DNA of 64,000 bases from DASRFA01 sp035651755 (GCA_035651755.1 DASRFA010000029.1:33587-97586), one strand, 5' to 3'. Shown: positions 42,981 to 50,994, counted from the first letter of the stretch. The notes: generated by a model not told the origin, from the sequence alone. Made by a program: numbers and translations.

Positions 42981-45899
42981 TCACTTACAGTTCACCGAGC
43001 TCTGCGGCTTGTTGAACTTGCACGCGGCGCTGGAGGCGAACGTGATCTCGCCACACTGACCGGTCTCGGCGGTCGGCGAATCGATCACGAACGTCCCGGC
43101 GAGGGGCACCGTGGCCGGCGACGCCGGGAAGGCGCCGTTCTTGCCGCGCACCGCGAACTTGTAGACGCCGGGCGTCCGCGCGCTGCTCGAGATCGTGATG
43201 CCCTGGATCGGGTTCGCGAGGGTCGGCGACGCGTTCTTGTACACGAATCGCGTGCCGGGCGGATTCGCCCGCCAGCCGGTCTTCGTGGAAGAGGAGTACG
43301 CGCCGCCCGGCACGATGACGTCGAGCAGCTGGGTATCCTGCCCGTCGGTCAGGATCACGCGCGCCCCGTTGGCGACCGGATTGATCGTCGGGGTCGTCGG
43401 GATCGCGACCGTGCCCTTCATGAGGAGCTTGTCGTCTCCCGTGGGCGAGAGGATCTTCTGGAGCGCGATGCGCTTCAGGTACGCGACGCTCGTACCGGTG
43501 TTCGTGCACGGATCGCACGCGTCGCCGAGGCCGTCGCCGTCCGCGTCGGCCTGACCGGCGTTCGCGACCGTCTCGCAGTTGTCGATCTGATCGCACTGCC
43601 CGTCGGCGTCGGTGTCGGGGGACGTCTGGTCCGCCGGGCACGACTTCGCGGAGCCGTCGCAGCTCTCGGCGATGTCGCACGCGCCCGCCGCCGGTCGGCA
43701 CACCGTCGACGTCGGCGCGACCGCGTCGGAGGGGCAGGCGGCGGCCGAGCCGGGGCAGCTCTCCGCGACGTCGCAGGCGCCGGTCGCTGCGCGGCACACC
43801 GTCGAGGAAGGCTCGAAGGCGTCCGCCGGGCATGCCGCGCCGGTGCCGGTGCAGCTCTCCGCGACGTCGCACACGCCCGCGGACGGCCGGCACACGGTGG
43901 TCGACGGCTCGAAGGCGTCCGAGGGGCAGGCGGTCGACGAGCCGTCGCAGCTCTCCGCGACGTCGCAGGCGCCCGCCTGCGAGCGACACACCGTGCCGGT
44001 CGGCTGCACGGCGTCGGCCGGGCAGGGTGCGCTCGCGCCGTCACACGTCTCGGCGGCGTCGCAATCGCCGACCGCACCCCGGCACACGGTCGTGCTCGGA
44101 GCGAAGCCGTCCGCGGGGCAGGCCGCGCTCGACCCGGTGCAGTTCTCGGCGACGTCGCAGACGCCGGCCGAGGCGCGGCACTCGAGCGTCGACGGCTGGA
44201 AGCCGTCGGCCGGGCAATCCACGCTGGAGCCCGTGCAGCTCTCGGCGACGTCGCAAGCTCCCGCCGAGCCGCGGCACACGAACGACGACGGCTGGAGCGC
44301 ATCCGCCGGGCAAGCGGGGCCCGATCCGGTGCAGTTCTCCGCCACGTCGCACGCGCCCGCCGAGCCGCGGCAGACGGTGCTCGACGAGAGGAACCCGTCT
44401 GCGGGACACGTGGTGCTCGCGCCGGTGCAGGTCTCGACGGCGTCGCAGACGTCGGTCGCACCGCGGCAGACCGCGCCGGCGTTCCCCGCGGGATGCTGAC
44501 AGGCGTTGCTCGAGCCGTCGCACTGATCGAGCGAGCACGGGTTGCTGTCCGCCGTGCAAGACGTGCCGGCCGACTTCTTCGCATCCGCGGGACAGGCGGC
44601 CGACGAGCCGCTGCAGTTCTCCGTCGAATCGCATTCTCCCGCGCTTCCCCGACAGACCGACGTGCTCGGGAGGAAGCCGTCGGTCGGACACACGGTGCTG
44701 GAGCCGGTGCAGGTCTCGACGACGTCGCAGATGCCGGCCGACCCGCGGCAGGTCGCCCCGGCGTTGCCCGCCGGATGCTGGCACGCGTTGTTCGTCCCGT
44801 CGCACTGGTCGAGCGAGCACGGGTTGCCGTCGGAGGTGCAGCTCGTGCCGCTCGGCTTCTTGACGTCGGCGGGACAATTGACGCCGGAGCCGTTGCAGCT
44901 GTCGGCCTGGTCGCACTCGTCGGCCGCCGGCCGGCAGACGCCGCTCGACGCGAAGCCGTCGGCGGGGCAGGCCGAGCTCGATCCCGTGCAGGTCTCCGCG
45001 ACGTCGCAGAGGCCCGCGGTCGGCCGGCACGTCTGGCCCCCGGCGCGGAACTGGCAGGTCGAGGTGCAGCAGGACGTCGAGCTTCCGTTCGCGACGCCGA
45101 GATCGCACTGCTCGCCCACCGACGCGTCGATCGTGCCGTTGCCGCACAGAGAGGTGAACGACACGGTCACGAAGTGCCCGTCGTTCGACTGGGTCCGCGA
45201 AGGAATGCCGTCGTACTCGCAGGCGCCGCAGCTCGTCGTCGATCCGTTCTGCTCGCCCTGTCGAATCCCCGCCTCGCACGAGTTGCTGCGGACGGAGCCG
45301 TTCCACGTGAACGTGAGCGAATGGCTCTGCGCGACGTTGTTGCTCGTTCGGAAGATCACGGCCGAGCTCGCCTGATCCGGAGGGCCGAATCCGATCTGGT
45401 CGTCTCCGCCGCCGTTCCCGACGTCGGCCGGGCTGCCGAGGCTCAGCGTGCCGGAGCTGAGAGCGACGTTCGACGTGCCGGTGATGCCGCTCGTGTGCGC
45501 CTGGCCGTCGCAGCCGACGATGTCCGAGTTGCGCTGGATCATGCCGACCCGCGACGTCGAGATGTCGAGTCGATACCCGCCCGGTGCGATCGCGTTGAAG
45601 GTGAGATTGTGCTGCGCGTTGCTGCTCTCGTCGCGCGTGCTGCTCGCGCCGGTGTCGGCGTTGACGTTCCAGGCGTATCGGCTCGTGAACGTCGTGCCCG
45701 TGCTCGCCGTGAAGCCGCGCGAGAATCCGCAGAAGCCGTCGGAGTCGTTTCCACCGGAGCAACTCGACCCGGTCGTCGTTCCGCTCGCGCCCGAGAGCTG
45801 AGCGCGCGCGACCGACGGCAGCGCAATCGCCGCGACGACCAGCGCAAGGAGCGACAGGCGGCCGAGGGCTCGTGCCGCGGGTGACGGTCGCAGGTTCAT
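42981..45899 (-). CDS. Large secreted disintegrin-like Cys-rich repeat protein
   Basis: 972 residues from the ATG at 45899 (GGGAGA upstream). A signal peptide (LSLLALVVAAIALPSVARAQ) is followed by a beta-rich domain (residues 21-265) with paired cysteines. About 13 tandem repeats of ~32 residues follow, of the pattern VCR-x4-G-x-CDVAE-x-C-x-G-x4-CPADGF. Two repeats carry an extra C-SLDQCDG insert. After them comes a calcium-binding thrombospondin-3-like stretch (DTDADGQCDQIDNC and DADGDGLGDAC) and a C-terminal beta domain. It is probably a rigid extracellular adhesin or matrix protein. The repeat resembles metazoan disintegrin/ADAM Cys patterns. Confidence 0.85.
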   Translation of the reverse strand: MNLRPSPAARALGRLSLLALVVAAIALPSVARAQLSGASGTTTGSSCSGGNDSDGFCGFSRGFTASTGTTFTSRYAWNVNADTGASSTRDESSNAQHNLTFNAIAPGGYRLDISTSRVGMIQRNSDIVGCDGQAHTSGITGTSNVALSSGTLSLGSPADVGNGGGDDQIGFGPPDQASSAVIFRTSNNVAQSHSLTFTWNGSVRSNSCEAGIRQGEQNGSTTSCGACEYDGIPSRTQSNDGHFVTVSFTSLCGNGTIDASVGEQCDLGVANGSSTSCCTSTCQFRAGGQTCRPTAGLCDVAETCTGSSSACPADGFASSGVCRPAADECDQADSCNGSGVNCPADVKKPSGTSCTSDGNPCSLDQCDGTNNACQHPAGNAGATCRGSAGICDVVETCTGSSTVCPTDGFLPSTSVCRGSAGECDSTENCSGSSAACPADAKKSAGTSCTADSNPCSLDQCDGSSNACQHPAGNAGAVCRGATDVCDAVETCTGASTTCPADGFLSSSTVCRGSAGACDVAENCTGSGPACPADALQPSSFVCRGSAGACDVAESCTGSSVDCPADGFQPSTLECRASAGVCDVAENCTGSSAACPADGFAPSTTVCRGAVGDCDAAETCDGASAPCPADAVQPTGTVCRSQAGACDVAESCDGSSTACPSDAFEPSTTVCRPSAGVCDVAESCTGTGAACPADAFEPSSTVCRAATGACDVAESCPGSAAACPSDAVAPTSTVCRPAAGACDIAESCDGSAKSCPADQTSPDTDADGQCDQIDNCETVANAGQADADGDGLGDACDPCTNTGTSVAYLKRIALQKILSPTGDDKLLMKGTVAIPTTPTINPVANGARVILTDGQDTQLLDVIVPGGAYSSSTKTGWRANPPGTRFVYKNASPTLANPIQGITISSSARTPGVYKFAVRGKNGAFPASPATVPLAGTFVIDSPTAETGQCGEITFASSAACKFNKPQSSVNCK
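43640..45040 (-). repeat. Tandem ~96-bp coding repeats (about 13 units)
   Basis: Within the secreted protein gene, successive units encode VCRGSAGACDVAENC-type peptides of about 32 residues. Most are spaced 96 bp; two units are longer because of a CSLDQCDG-type insert. Neighbouring units differ at many silent and non-silent sites, so the array is old rather than a recent expansion. GC-rich tandem repeats of this kind are prone to collapse in short-read assembly. Confidence 0.85.
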
Positions 45900-46129
45900 C
45901 GGTTTCTCCCGGCCCGCGAGGCGAGCGTGAGTGGTGCGGTCGACCTTCCGAGTTGCGCTGCCCGGCGCTCCTTCGGGGGGTGCGCCCGAGCCGAGTGGCG
46001 ACGGGCCGCTCGGACCGCCGAACCGATCAAGTTCTACGGCGGCAGTCAATGCACGTTCTGGGCGAAACGCTGTTTACCCCCCTCGGCCGCTGTGTTATCC
46101 ACAGACCGGCGGTGCGGCGGGGTGGCCGG

Positions 46130-46774
46130 TTGAAGTACATCGTCGTCGAAGGGCCGATTGGCGTTGGCAAAACCTCGCTCGCCAAGATTCTCGCCGAGGA
46201 GCTCGGCGCAGATCTCGAGTTCGATCCGGCGGATCGGAACGTCTCTCTGCGCTCGTTCTACGGCGACCCCGATCGGCACGGCCTCCCCACGCAGCTTCGC
46301 TTCCTGCTGCTTCGGCTCGAGCAGCAGGCGCGGATCGCGGCGCGCGCCGACGACGCGCGCCCGGTGGTCTGCGACTACCTGTGGGCCAAGGACGAAATCT
46401 TCGCCCGCCTCACGCTCGGCAAGGACGAGTTCGCGCTGTACGGCGAGCTGGCCCGGGCGGTGGCGAACCCCGACCACGTGCGGATCCGAAAGCCCGACCT
46501 CGTCGTCTACCTCGAGGCGCGGCCGGAGGTTCTGCTCCAGCGGCTTCGCAAGCGAAACCGGGATTTCGAGCGCCGAATCGCGCCGGAGTACCTGCGCTCG
46601 CTGACCGAGGCATACAGAAAGTTCTTCCACTCGTACGAGGACGCACCCCTCTTGGTCGTGAACAGCTCCGAGATCGATTTTCTCGGGAACGGCGACGAAC
46701 TCGTCGACCTGCTCCGAGAGATCCGGGGCGTCAAGCACGGGGTGCAGCACTACATACCGCTGGGATCCAGGTAA
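46130..46774 (+). CDS. Deoxynucleoside kinase
   Basis: 214 residues from a TTG at 46130; an in-frame GTG at 46112 is the alternative. The P-loop EGPIGVGKTSLAK is at the N-terminus. CDYLWAKDEIFARLTL corresponds to the DRS/ERS-type region of the dNK family, and YLEARPEVLLQRLRKRNRDFER is the lid with its arginines. It phosphorylates deoxynucleosides for salvage. It precedes the pantothenate genes, an arrangement seen in several delta-proteobacteria. A stable hairpin starts right after its stop codon. Confidence 0.88.
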   Translation: MKYIVVEGPIGVGKTSLAKILAEELGADLEFDPADRNVSLRSFYGDPDRHGLPTQLRFLLLRLEQQARIAARADDARPVVCDYLWAKDEIFARLTLGKDEFALYGELARAVANPDHVRIRKPDLVVYLEARPEVLLQRLRKRNRDFERRIAPEYLRSLTEAYRKFFHSYEDAPLLVVNSSEIDFLGNGDELVDLLREIRGVKHGVQHYIPLGSR

Positions 46775-46830
46775 CTGCCGTCCCGAGCCGCTGAAGCGGC
46801 CGGGCGGCCGAGCTGGACCGGGACGGGCAG
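46775..46830 (+). other. Branched hairpin between the kinase stop and panBC
   Basis: CTGCCGTCCCG (46775-46785) pairs with CGGGACGGGCAG (46819-46830) with one bulged base. Inside is a second hairpin, GCCGCT-ga-AGCGGC (46787-46800), and a third GC-rich arm. It could be a terminator of the kinase gene or the start of a structured leader for panBC, which begins 152 nt later. Confidence 0.45.
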
Positions 46831-46981
46831 GGGCGAGGTGGAGCCCCGGCGCATGCTCGACGTGCGCGTCCTGCGAGGCGCGCGCGCGGGTGCGGGGACC
46901 ACCGAGCCGAGGATCGCAAAGGGCGCGCGCCGCGCGCCGGATGCGCTCACGGCCTTCCGATCCGGTCCGGGAGGTTCGATC

Positions 46982-48751
46982 GTGAGCAAGATCACCGTCC
47001 CGGACGTCATCGCCGCGAAGCGCGGCCAGGACTCGTCGGGCAAAGGAGAAGCCGGCCGTCGTCGATTGACGATGGTCACGGCCTACGACGCGACCTTCGC
47101 GCGCCTGATCGACCGCGCCGGCGTCGACATCCTGCTCGTCGGCGACAGCCTCGGCATGGTCGTGCAGGGCGAGTCGTCGACGCTGCCGGTCACGCTCGAC
47201 GAGATGGCGTACCACGTGCGCCTCGTCGCGAAGGCGCAGCCGCGGGCGCTGGTCCTCGGCGACCTGCCGTTCCTGAGCTACCAGACGAGCCGCCGCGACG
47301 CGCTCGTGAGCGCCGGGCGCCTCATCAAGGCGGGCGCGGAAGCCGTCAAGCTCGAGGGCGGCGTCGCGCAGGCCGCGACGATCCGCGCCCTCGTGCGCGC
47401 CGACATCCCGGTCTGCGGGCACGTCGGGCTCACGCCGCAGAGCGTGCACCGGATGGGCGGCCACAAGGTGCAGGGGCGCGACGAGGCGAGCCGCCGCCGC
47501 GTACGCGACGACGCGCGCGCCGTCGCCGACGCGGGCGCGTTCGCGATCGTGCTGGAAGGCGTCCCGCTCGAGCTCGCGCGCGAGATCACCGACGAGCTCG
47601 ACATCCCGACGATCGGCATCGGCGCCGGGCCGCACTGCGACGGTCAGGTCCTCGTCATGCACGACCTCCTCGGGCTCGACGCCGGCGATCGGAAGCCGCG
47701 CTTCGTCCGGCGCTACGCCGACCTGGGCGCGCTCGTGACGTCGGCGGTCGCGTCGTACGCGGGCGACGTCCGCTCCGGCGCCTTCCCGAGCGACGGCGAG
47801 TGCTACCACGCGCCGGGCTCGAGCGAGCGCGTCCCCGCGCGCCTCGCCGAGATCGACCGCGTCGCCGAGATGCAGGCCTGGGCCGATCGCCAGCGCGCCG
47901 GAGGCCTCCGCATCGCCTTCGTGCCGACGATGGGCTACCTCCACGAGGGCCACCTCGCGCTCGTGCGCGAGGCGCGCCGGCGCGGCGATCGGGTCGTCGT
48001 CTCGATCTTCGTGAACCCGATCCAATTCGATCGCGAGGAGGATCTCGTCTCCTACCCGCGCGATCCGGAGCGCGATCGCCGGCTGCTCGCGGAAGCGGGC
48101 GTCGACGTCCTGTTCGCGCCCGATCCGCGCGAGATGTACCCGGAGGAGTTCGTGACGTCGGTCGCGGTCGACCGGCTCACGTCGCACCTCTGCGGCGCGC
48201 ACCGCCCGGGGCACTTCGGCGGCGTGACGACGGTCGTCGCGAAGCTCTTCCACGCCGTCAAGCCGCACGTCGCGGTCTTCGGCGAGAAGGACTACCAGCA
48301 GCTCGCCGTCGTCCGCCGCATGGCGCGCGATCTCGACTTCGCGGTCGACGTCGTCGGCGCGCCGATCGTGCGCGAGGCCGACGGGCTCGCGATGTCCAGC
48401 CGGAACGCGCGCCTGTCGGCGGAAGGGCGGCGCGCGGCGCGCATCGTGCCGGCCGCGCTCGATGCCGCGCGGCGCGCCGTCGCCGAAGGCGCGCGCACGA
48501 GCGAGGCGATCGCCGGCGCGCTCGCGCGCCGGGTCGGCGAGGAGCCGCGCGCCCGGCTCGAGTACGCCGTCGTGTGCGATCGCGCGACGCTCGAGCCGGT
48601 CGCGCGCGTCGACGCGCCGGCGCAGCTCGCGGTCGCCGTCTGGGTCGAAGGCGTCCGGCTCATCGACAACGCCTGCCTCGATCCCGCGGAGACGGCTCCG
48701 CGCGCGATCGCGAACGATTTCCCCGCGCCCGCGAGCGCGGAGGCCCGGTGA
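46982..48751 (+). CDS. panBC: Fused PanB-PanC: ketopantoate hydroxymethyltransferase / pantothenate synthetase
   Basis: 589 residues in one uninterrupted frame from a GTG at 46982 (GGGAGG upstream). Residues 1-275 are PanB, with metal ligands Asp55 (VGDSLG), Asp94 (LGDLPF) and Glu125 (KLEGG) and catalytic Glu192 (LEGVP). After a short linker, residues 285-585 are PanC, with PTMGYLHEGH (315-324), KDYQQL (436-441) and SSRN (472-475). Both domains keep their catalytic residues, so the enzyme should convert ketoisovalerate to ketopantoate and also join pantoate to beta-alanine. PanB and PanC are normally separate. panD follows 9 nt after the stop; the reductase (PanE) is not nearby. Confidence 0.93.
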   Translation: MSKITVPDVIAAKRGQDSSGKGEAGRRRLTMVTAYDATFARLIDRAGVDILLVGDSLGMVVQGESSTLPVTLDEMAYHVRLVAKAQPRALVLGDLPFLSYQTSRRDALVSAGRLIKAGAEAVKLEGGVAQAATIRALVRADIPVCGHVGLTPQSVHRMGGHKVQGRDEASRRRVRDDARAVADAGAFAIVLEGVPLELAREITDELDIPTIGIGAGPHCDGQVLVMHDLLGLDAGDRKPRFVRRYADLGALVTSAVASYAGDVRSGAFPSDGECYHAPGSSERVPARLAEIDRVAEMQAWADRQRAGGLRIAFVPTMGYLHEGHLALVREARRRGDRVVVSIFVNPIQFDREEDLVSYPRDPERDRRLLAEAGVDVLFAPDPREMYPEEFVTSVAVDRLTSHLCGAHRPGHFGGVTTVVAKLFHAVKPHVAVFGEKDYQQLAVVRRMARDLDFAVDVVGAPIVREADGLAMSSRNARLSAEGRRAARIVPAALDAARRAVAEGARTSEAIAGALARRVGEEPRARLEYAVVCDRATLEPVARVDAPAQLAVAVWVEGVRLIDNACLDPAETAPRAIANDFPAPASAEAR

Positions 48752-48759
48752 GGTCCGCC

Positions 48760-49170
48760 ATGCCCGAGACGATCGCCATCCGGCAGAACGCTCCCACCGC
48801 CGTGCGGAAGCTCCTGCGCGGCAAGATCCACCGCGCGACCGTGACCGAGGCGAACCTCAACTACGAGGGCTCGATCACGATCGACAAGTCGCTCATGGAA
48901 GCGATGGACCTGATCGAGTTCGAGGCCGTGCACGTCTGGGACGTGAACAACGGCGAGCGCTTCGAGACCTACGCCCTCGAAGGCCCCGCCGGCTCCGGCA
49001 TCGTGTGCGTGAACGGCGCCGCCGCTCGCAAGGTCGCGCCCGGCGACCTCGTCATCATCGGCGCGTTCACGTGGCTCGACGAGGAGTCGGCGCGCAAGCA
49101 CGAGCCGAAGATCGTGATGGTGGACGAGCGCAACCGCATCCGTCCGCCGCACGTTCGTCTGAGCGCGTGA
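48760..49170 (+). CDS. panD: Aspartate 1-decarboxylase
   Basis: 136 residues from the ATG at 48760, with GGTGAGGT as ribosome binding site; a GTG at 48748 overlapping the panBC stop is also possible. The self-cleavage site Gly37-Ser38 (NYEGSITID) yields the pyruvoyl cofactor. Relative to the usual Gly24-Ser25, it has about 13 extra N-terminal residues. HVWDVNNGERFETYA and NGAAARKVAPGDLVII are conserved. It makes beta-alanine for the PanC domain encoded just upstream. Confidence 0.95.
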   Translation: MPETIAIRQNAPTAVRKLLRGKIHRATVTEANLNYEGSITIDKSLMEAMDLIEFEAVHVWDVNNGERFETYALEGPAGSGIVCVNGAAARKVAPGDLVIIGAFTWLDEESARKHEPKIVMVDERNRIRPPHVRLSA

Positions 49171-49228
49171 TCGTCGCGGTGTTTCGCGTCGTGGTCTAGC
49201 GGTTGCGTTTCTGCGCGGGCGGGCCGGC

Positions 49229-49328
49229 GCGTGTGCGAGCCCGGCGACTCCTGTCGGACGCGCCCTTCTATTTTCTCGTGGATGATGAAGGGCGCGTCCT
49301 CCAACGTCGCTGCCGTGCTCGCACACGC
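49229..49328 (+). ncRNA. Candidate structured element, left copy
   Basis: A ~100-nt stem-loop. The outer helix GCGTGTGCGAGC (49229-49240) pairs perfectly with 49317-49328. A CGGC/GCCG step (49242-49245 with 49312-49315) follows. Next is an asymmetric internal loop (GACTCCTGTC at 49246-49255 against TCCAACGTCGCT at 49300-49311), then a 13-bp inner helix (49256-49268 with 49287-49299) capped by an 18-nt loop. The internal loop is identical in the inverted copy at 49560-49659 while helices differ by compensatory changes. No known RNA family was recognised. No protein-coding role is supported. Confidence 0.6.
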
Positions 49329-49382
49329 ACCGACCCGCCCGCCCGCGCGGCGTACCGATCGGCGCGCGTCCGCCCGCGCTCC

Positions 49383-49413
49383 CGCTTCCGGCCGCCGCCG
49401 GCGGCCGGAAGCG
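49383..49413. repeat. Perfect 14-bp palindrome between the two structured elements
   Basis: CGCTTCCGGCCGCC (49383-49396) and its exact complement (49400-49413) flank a 3-nt centre. It sits roughly midway between the two ~100-nt elements in a 230-bp stretch with no gene. It could be a terminator or a third structural arm of one composite element. Confidence 0.6.
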
Positions 49414-49559
49414 GTCGCACTGGGGCAGTGGGGTGGGGAGGTAGAGCTGGCCGCCTTGCTGCCGCAGCGTCGCGCGGCGAGCCGCGCGAGCGGCCACCGG
49501 CAAATCGGCCGATGGAACGGCGCGTTCGGACGGCACCTCGTGCATGCGGTGGGGGCGGT

Positions 49560-49659
49560 GCGTGAGCGAGCACGGCAGCGACGTTGGAGGAGTCGGCCTT
49601 CCTTTGAATTGAGACAGACAGAGGCGGACTCCGACAGGAGTCGCCGGGCTCGCTCACGC
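49560..49659 (-). ncRNA. Candidate structured element, right (inverted) copy
   Basis: Read on the minus strand from 49659, the outer helix GCGTGAGCGAGC pairs with the segment at 49560-49571. The same CGGC/GCCG step and the same internal loop (GACTCCTGTC against TCCAACGTCGCT) follow. The inner helix GGAGTC-c-GCCT/AGGC-c-GACTCC has a sequence unlike that of the left copy but still pairs, with one C-C mismatch. The outer helix carries a T-A to A-T swap relative to the left copy. The variable central part is 39 nt in both copies. Confidence 0.6.
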
Positions 49660-49703
49660 GCCGTACCCGCCGCGCTCCGACGTGTCCGACGCAAAGGCGC
49701 CCG

Positions 49704-50141
49704 TCAAGCGCGCGCGAAGTCGCGAGCGATGCGCACGACGGCGTAGAGCGCGACCAGCAGCATGAGCGCGCCGGTCAGCTTCTGATCGAGGGCGATCAGG
49801 AGCGCGACCGCCCCGAAGATCATGAAGCCGAGCATCCCGGCGATCATGAGCAGCGAGGGCAGCACGCGCGACCAGCGGCGGGCGAGGAGGAGGCGCTTGA
49901 ACTCCGCCATGTCGAGGGACGTCTCGGCCTCGACCGACGCCGCCTTGCCGCGAAACGCCGTGCGCCGGGCGCTCGCGAGCTCGCCCGGCTGCGGCGGCTC
50001 GGCCATCGACTGCTCGACGACGGCACGCCCGACCTCCGGACCGGAGCGGCGCTCGACGCGGCCGCTCGCGCGCAGCATCGCGAGGCCGCCGGCGAGCATC
50101 AGCACGACGGAGAAGACGGTGAGCGCGATCGCGACCAGCAT
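49704..50141 (-). CDS. Small membrane protein of unknown function
   Basis: 145 residues from an ATG at 50141. One N-terminal span (VAIALTVFSVVLMLAGGLAM), a soluble middle part of about 60 residues, then two close C-terminal spans (SLLMIAGMLGFMIFGAVALL and GALMLLVALYAVV). No family is recognised. It is divergent from smpB, with about 100 bp between them. Its 3' end lies 44 bp from the right structured element. Confidence 0.65.
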   Translation of the reverse strand: MLVAIALTVFSVVLMLAGGLAMLRASGRVERRSGPEVGRAVVEQSMAEPPQPGELASARRTAFRGKAASVEAETSLDMAEFKRLLLARRWSRVLPSLLMIAGMLGFMIFGAVALLIALDQKLTGALMLLVALYAVVRIARDFARA

Positions 50142-50241
50142 GTGCGTTCGACGGCCGTCGCTTCGGCCGCGTGCTCTGGTTGTCGCGCACCGCGTTCGAA
50201 CGCAAGCGGCGCTCTTCGGTGTGTGCTACGGCGCTTCGGCC

Positions 50242-50721
50242 ATGGCGCGGCAGCAGGGCGAAAAGCTCATTGCGGACAACCGGAAGGCGCGCCACGACTA
50301 CTTCATCGAGGAGCGCTTCGAGGCGGGGATCGTGCTGTCGGGCGCGGAGGTGAAGTCGCTGCGCGAGGGGCGCGCGAACCTGAAGGACAGCTACGCGCGC
50401 ATCAGCCGCCGCGGCGAGGCGTTCCTGGTCGGCATGCACATCTCGCCCTACGGCCACGCGACCCACGAGATCCTCGAGCCCGACCGCGAGCGAAAGCTCC
50501 TCCTCCATCGCGGCGAGCTCGACCGCCTCGCCGGCAAGGTGCGCGAGCGCGGCTTCACGCTCGTGCCGACGCGCCTCTACTTCAAGGACGGACGCGCCAA
50601 GGTCGAGATCGGCCTCGGCCGCGGCAAGGAGCAGCGCGACAAGCGCGACTCCATCCGCAAAGCCGAGAGCCGCCGCGAGATCGAGCGGGTGATGAAGTCG
50701 CGCGCCCGCAACGCCCGCTAG
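50242..50721 (+). CDS. smpB: SsrA-binding protein SmpB
   Basis: 159 residues. ADNRKARHDYFIEERFEAGI, SGAEVKSLREGRANLKDSYA, LLHRGELDRLAGKVRERG and the C-terminal KRDSIRKAESRREIERVMK tail are all conserved SmpB features. It binds tmRNA and brings it to stalled ribosomes. The tmRNA gene itself is 6.4 kb downstream in the same window, so both trans-translation partners are encoded here. Confidence 0.96.
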   Translation: MARQQGEKLIADNRKARHDYFIEERFEAGIVLSGAEVKSLREGRANLKDSYARISRRGEAFLVGMHISPYGHATHEILEPDRERKLLLHRGELDRLAGKVRERGFTLVPTRLYFKDGRAKVEIGLGRGKEQRDKRDSIRKAESRREIERVMKSRARNAR

Positions 50722-50927
50722 CCTCTCCTCCGAGCTCGCGGGCGAGCGAAGCGCGGCGAGCCGCGATCTCCACCGGCGCAGGCGCGCACGCGCTCTCTAT
50801 GAGCCCCGCGCGGCGGCGGCCAAATCGCGCACGGGCGTACGGCGCCGTCGAGCGTGACAAAGGCGACGATGACGGCCGAAATTTGACACGCCGAGGCTCG
50901 GGAGCGGCGCTCCGGCGCGGCGAATGC

Positions 50928-50954
50928 GCAAGCGATTGCTGGCGTATCGCTTGC
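50928..50954. promoter_or_regulatory. Inverted repeat upstream of the REC-kinase gene
   Basis: GCAAGCGAT (50928-50936) and its exact complement ATCGCTTGC (50946-50954) are separated by 9 bp. The repeat lies 40 bp before the ATG at 50995, after a TTGACA-like hexamer at 50883-50888 that has no good -10 partner. It looks like a dimeric regulator's operator, but no adjacent DNA-binding gene is present. The rest of the 270-bp gap shows nothing else. Confidence 0.45.
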
Positions 50955-50994
50955 TTGGTGGGGACCGCCCCGGGGAGGAGGTCTCGCACCAACG

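Noticed and set aside
43640..45040. Regular ~96-bp repeats considered as a CRISPR-like array
   Set aside because: There are no constant short repeats with variable spacers. The units are diverged coding repeats, and no cas genes are present anywhere in the window.
43832..45884. Arg-rich and Ser/Ala-rich open frames opposite and alongside the repeat protein
   Set aside because: They are shadows of the ~96-bp coding repeats. Only the minus-strand frame with a signal peptide and regular cysteines is sensible.
49186..49260. A tRNA-like stretch (ggtctagcggtt resembles a D-arm)
   Set aside because: No anticodon arm, T-arm or acceptor pairing can be formed around it.
49231..49746. Open frames through the structured elements that give similar peptides (CEPGDSC... 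and SEPGDSC... with SSNVAAVLAHA) from both copies
   Set aside because: The peptide similarity follows from the repeated DNA. The variable parts encode unrelated residues, while base pairing is conserved, so structure explains the pattern better than protein coding.
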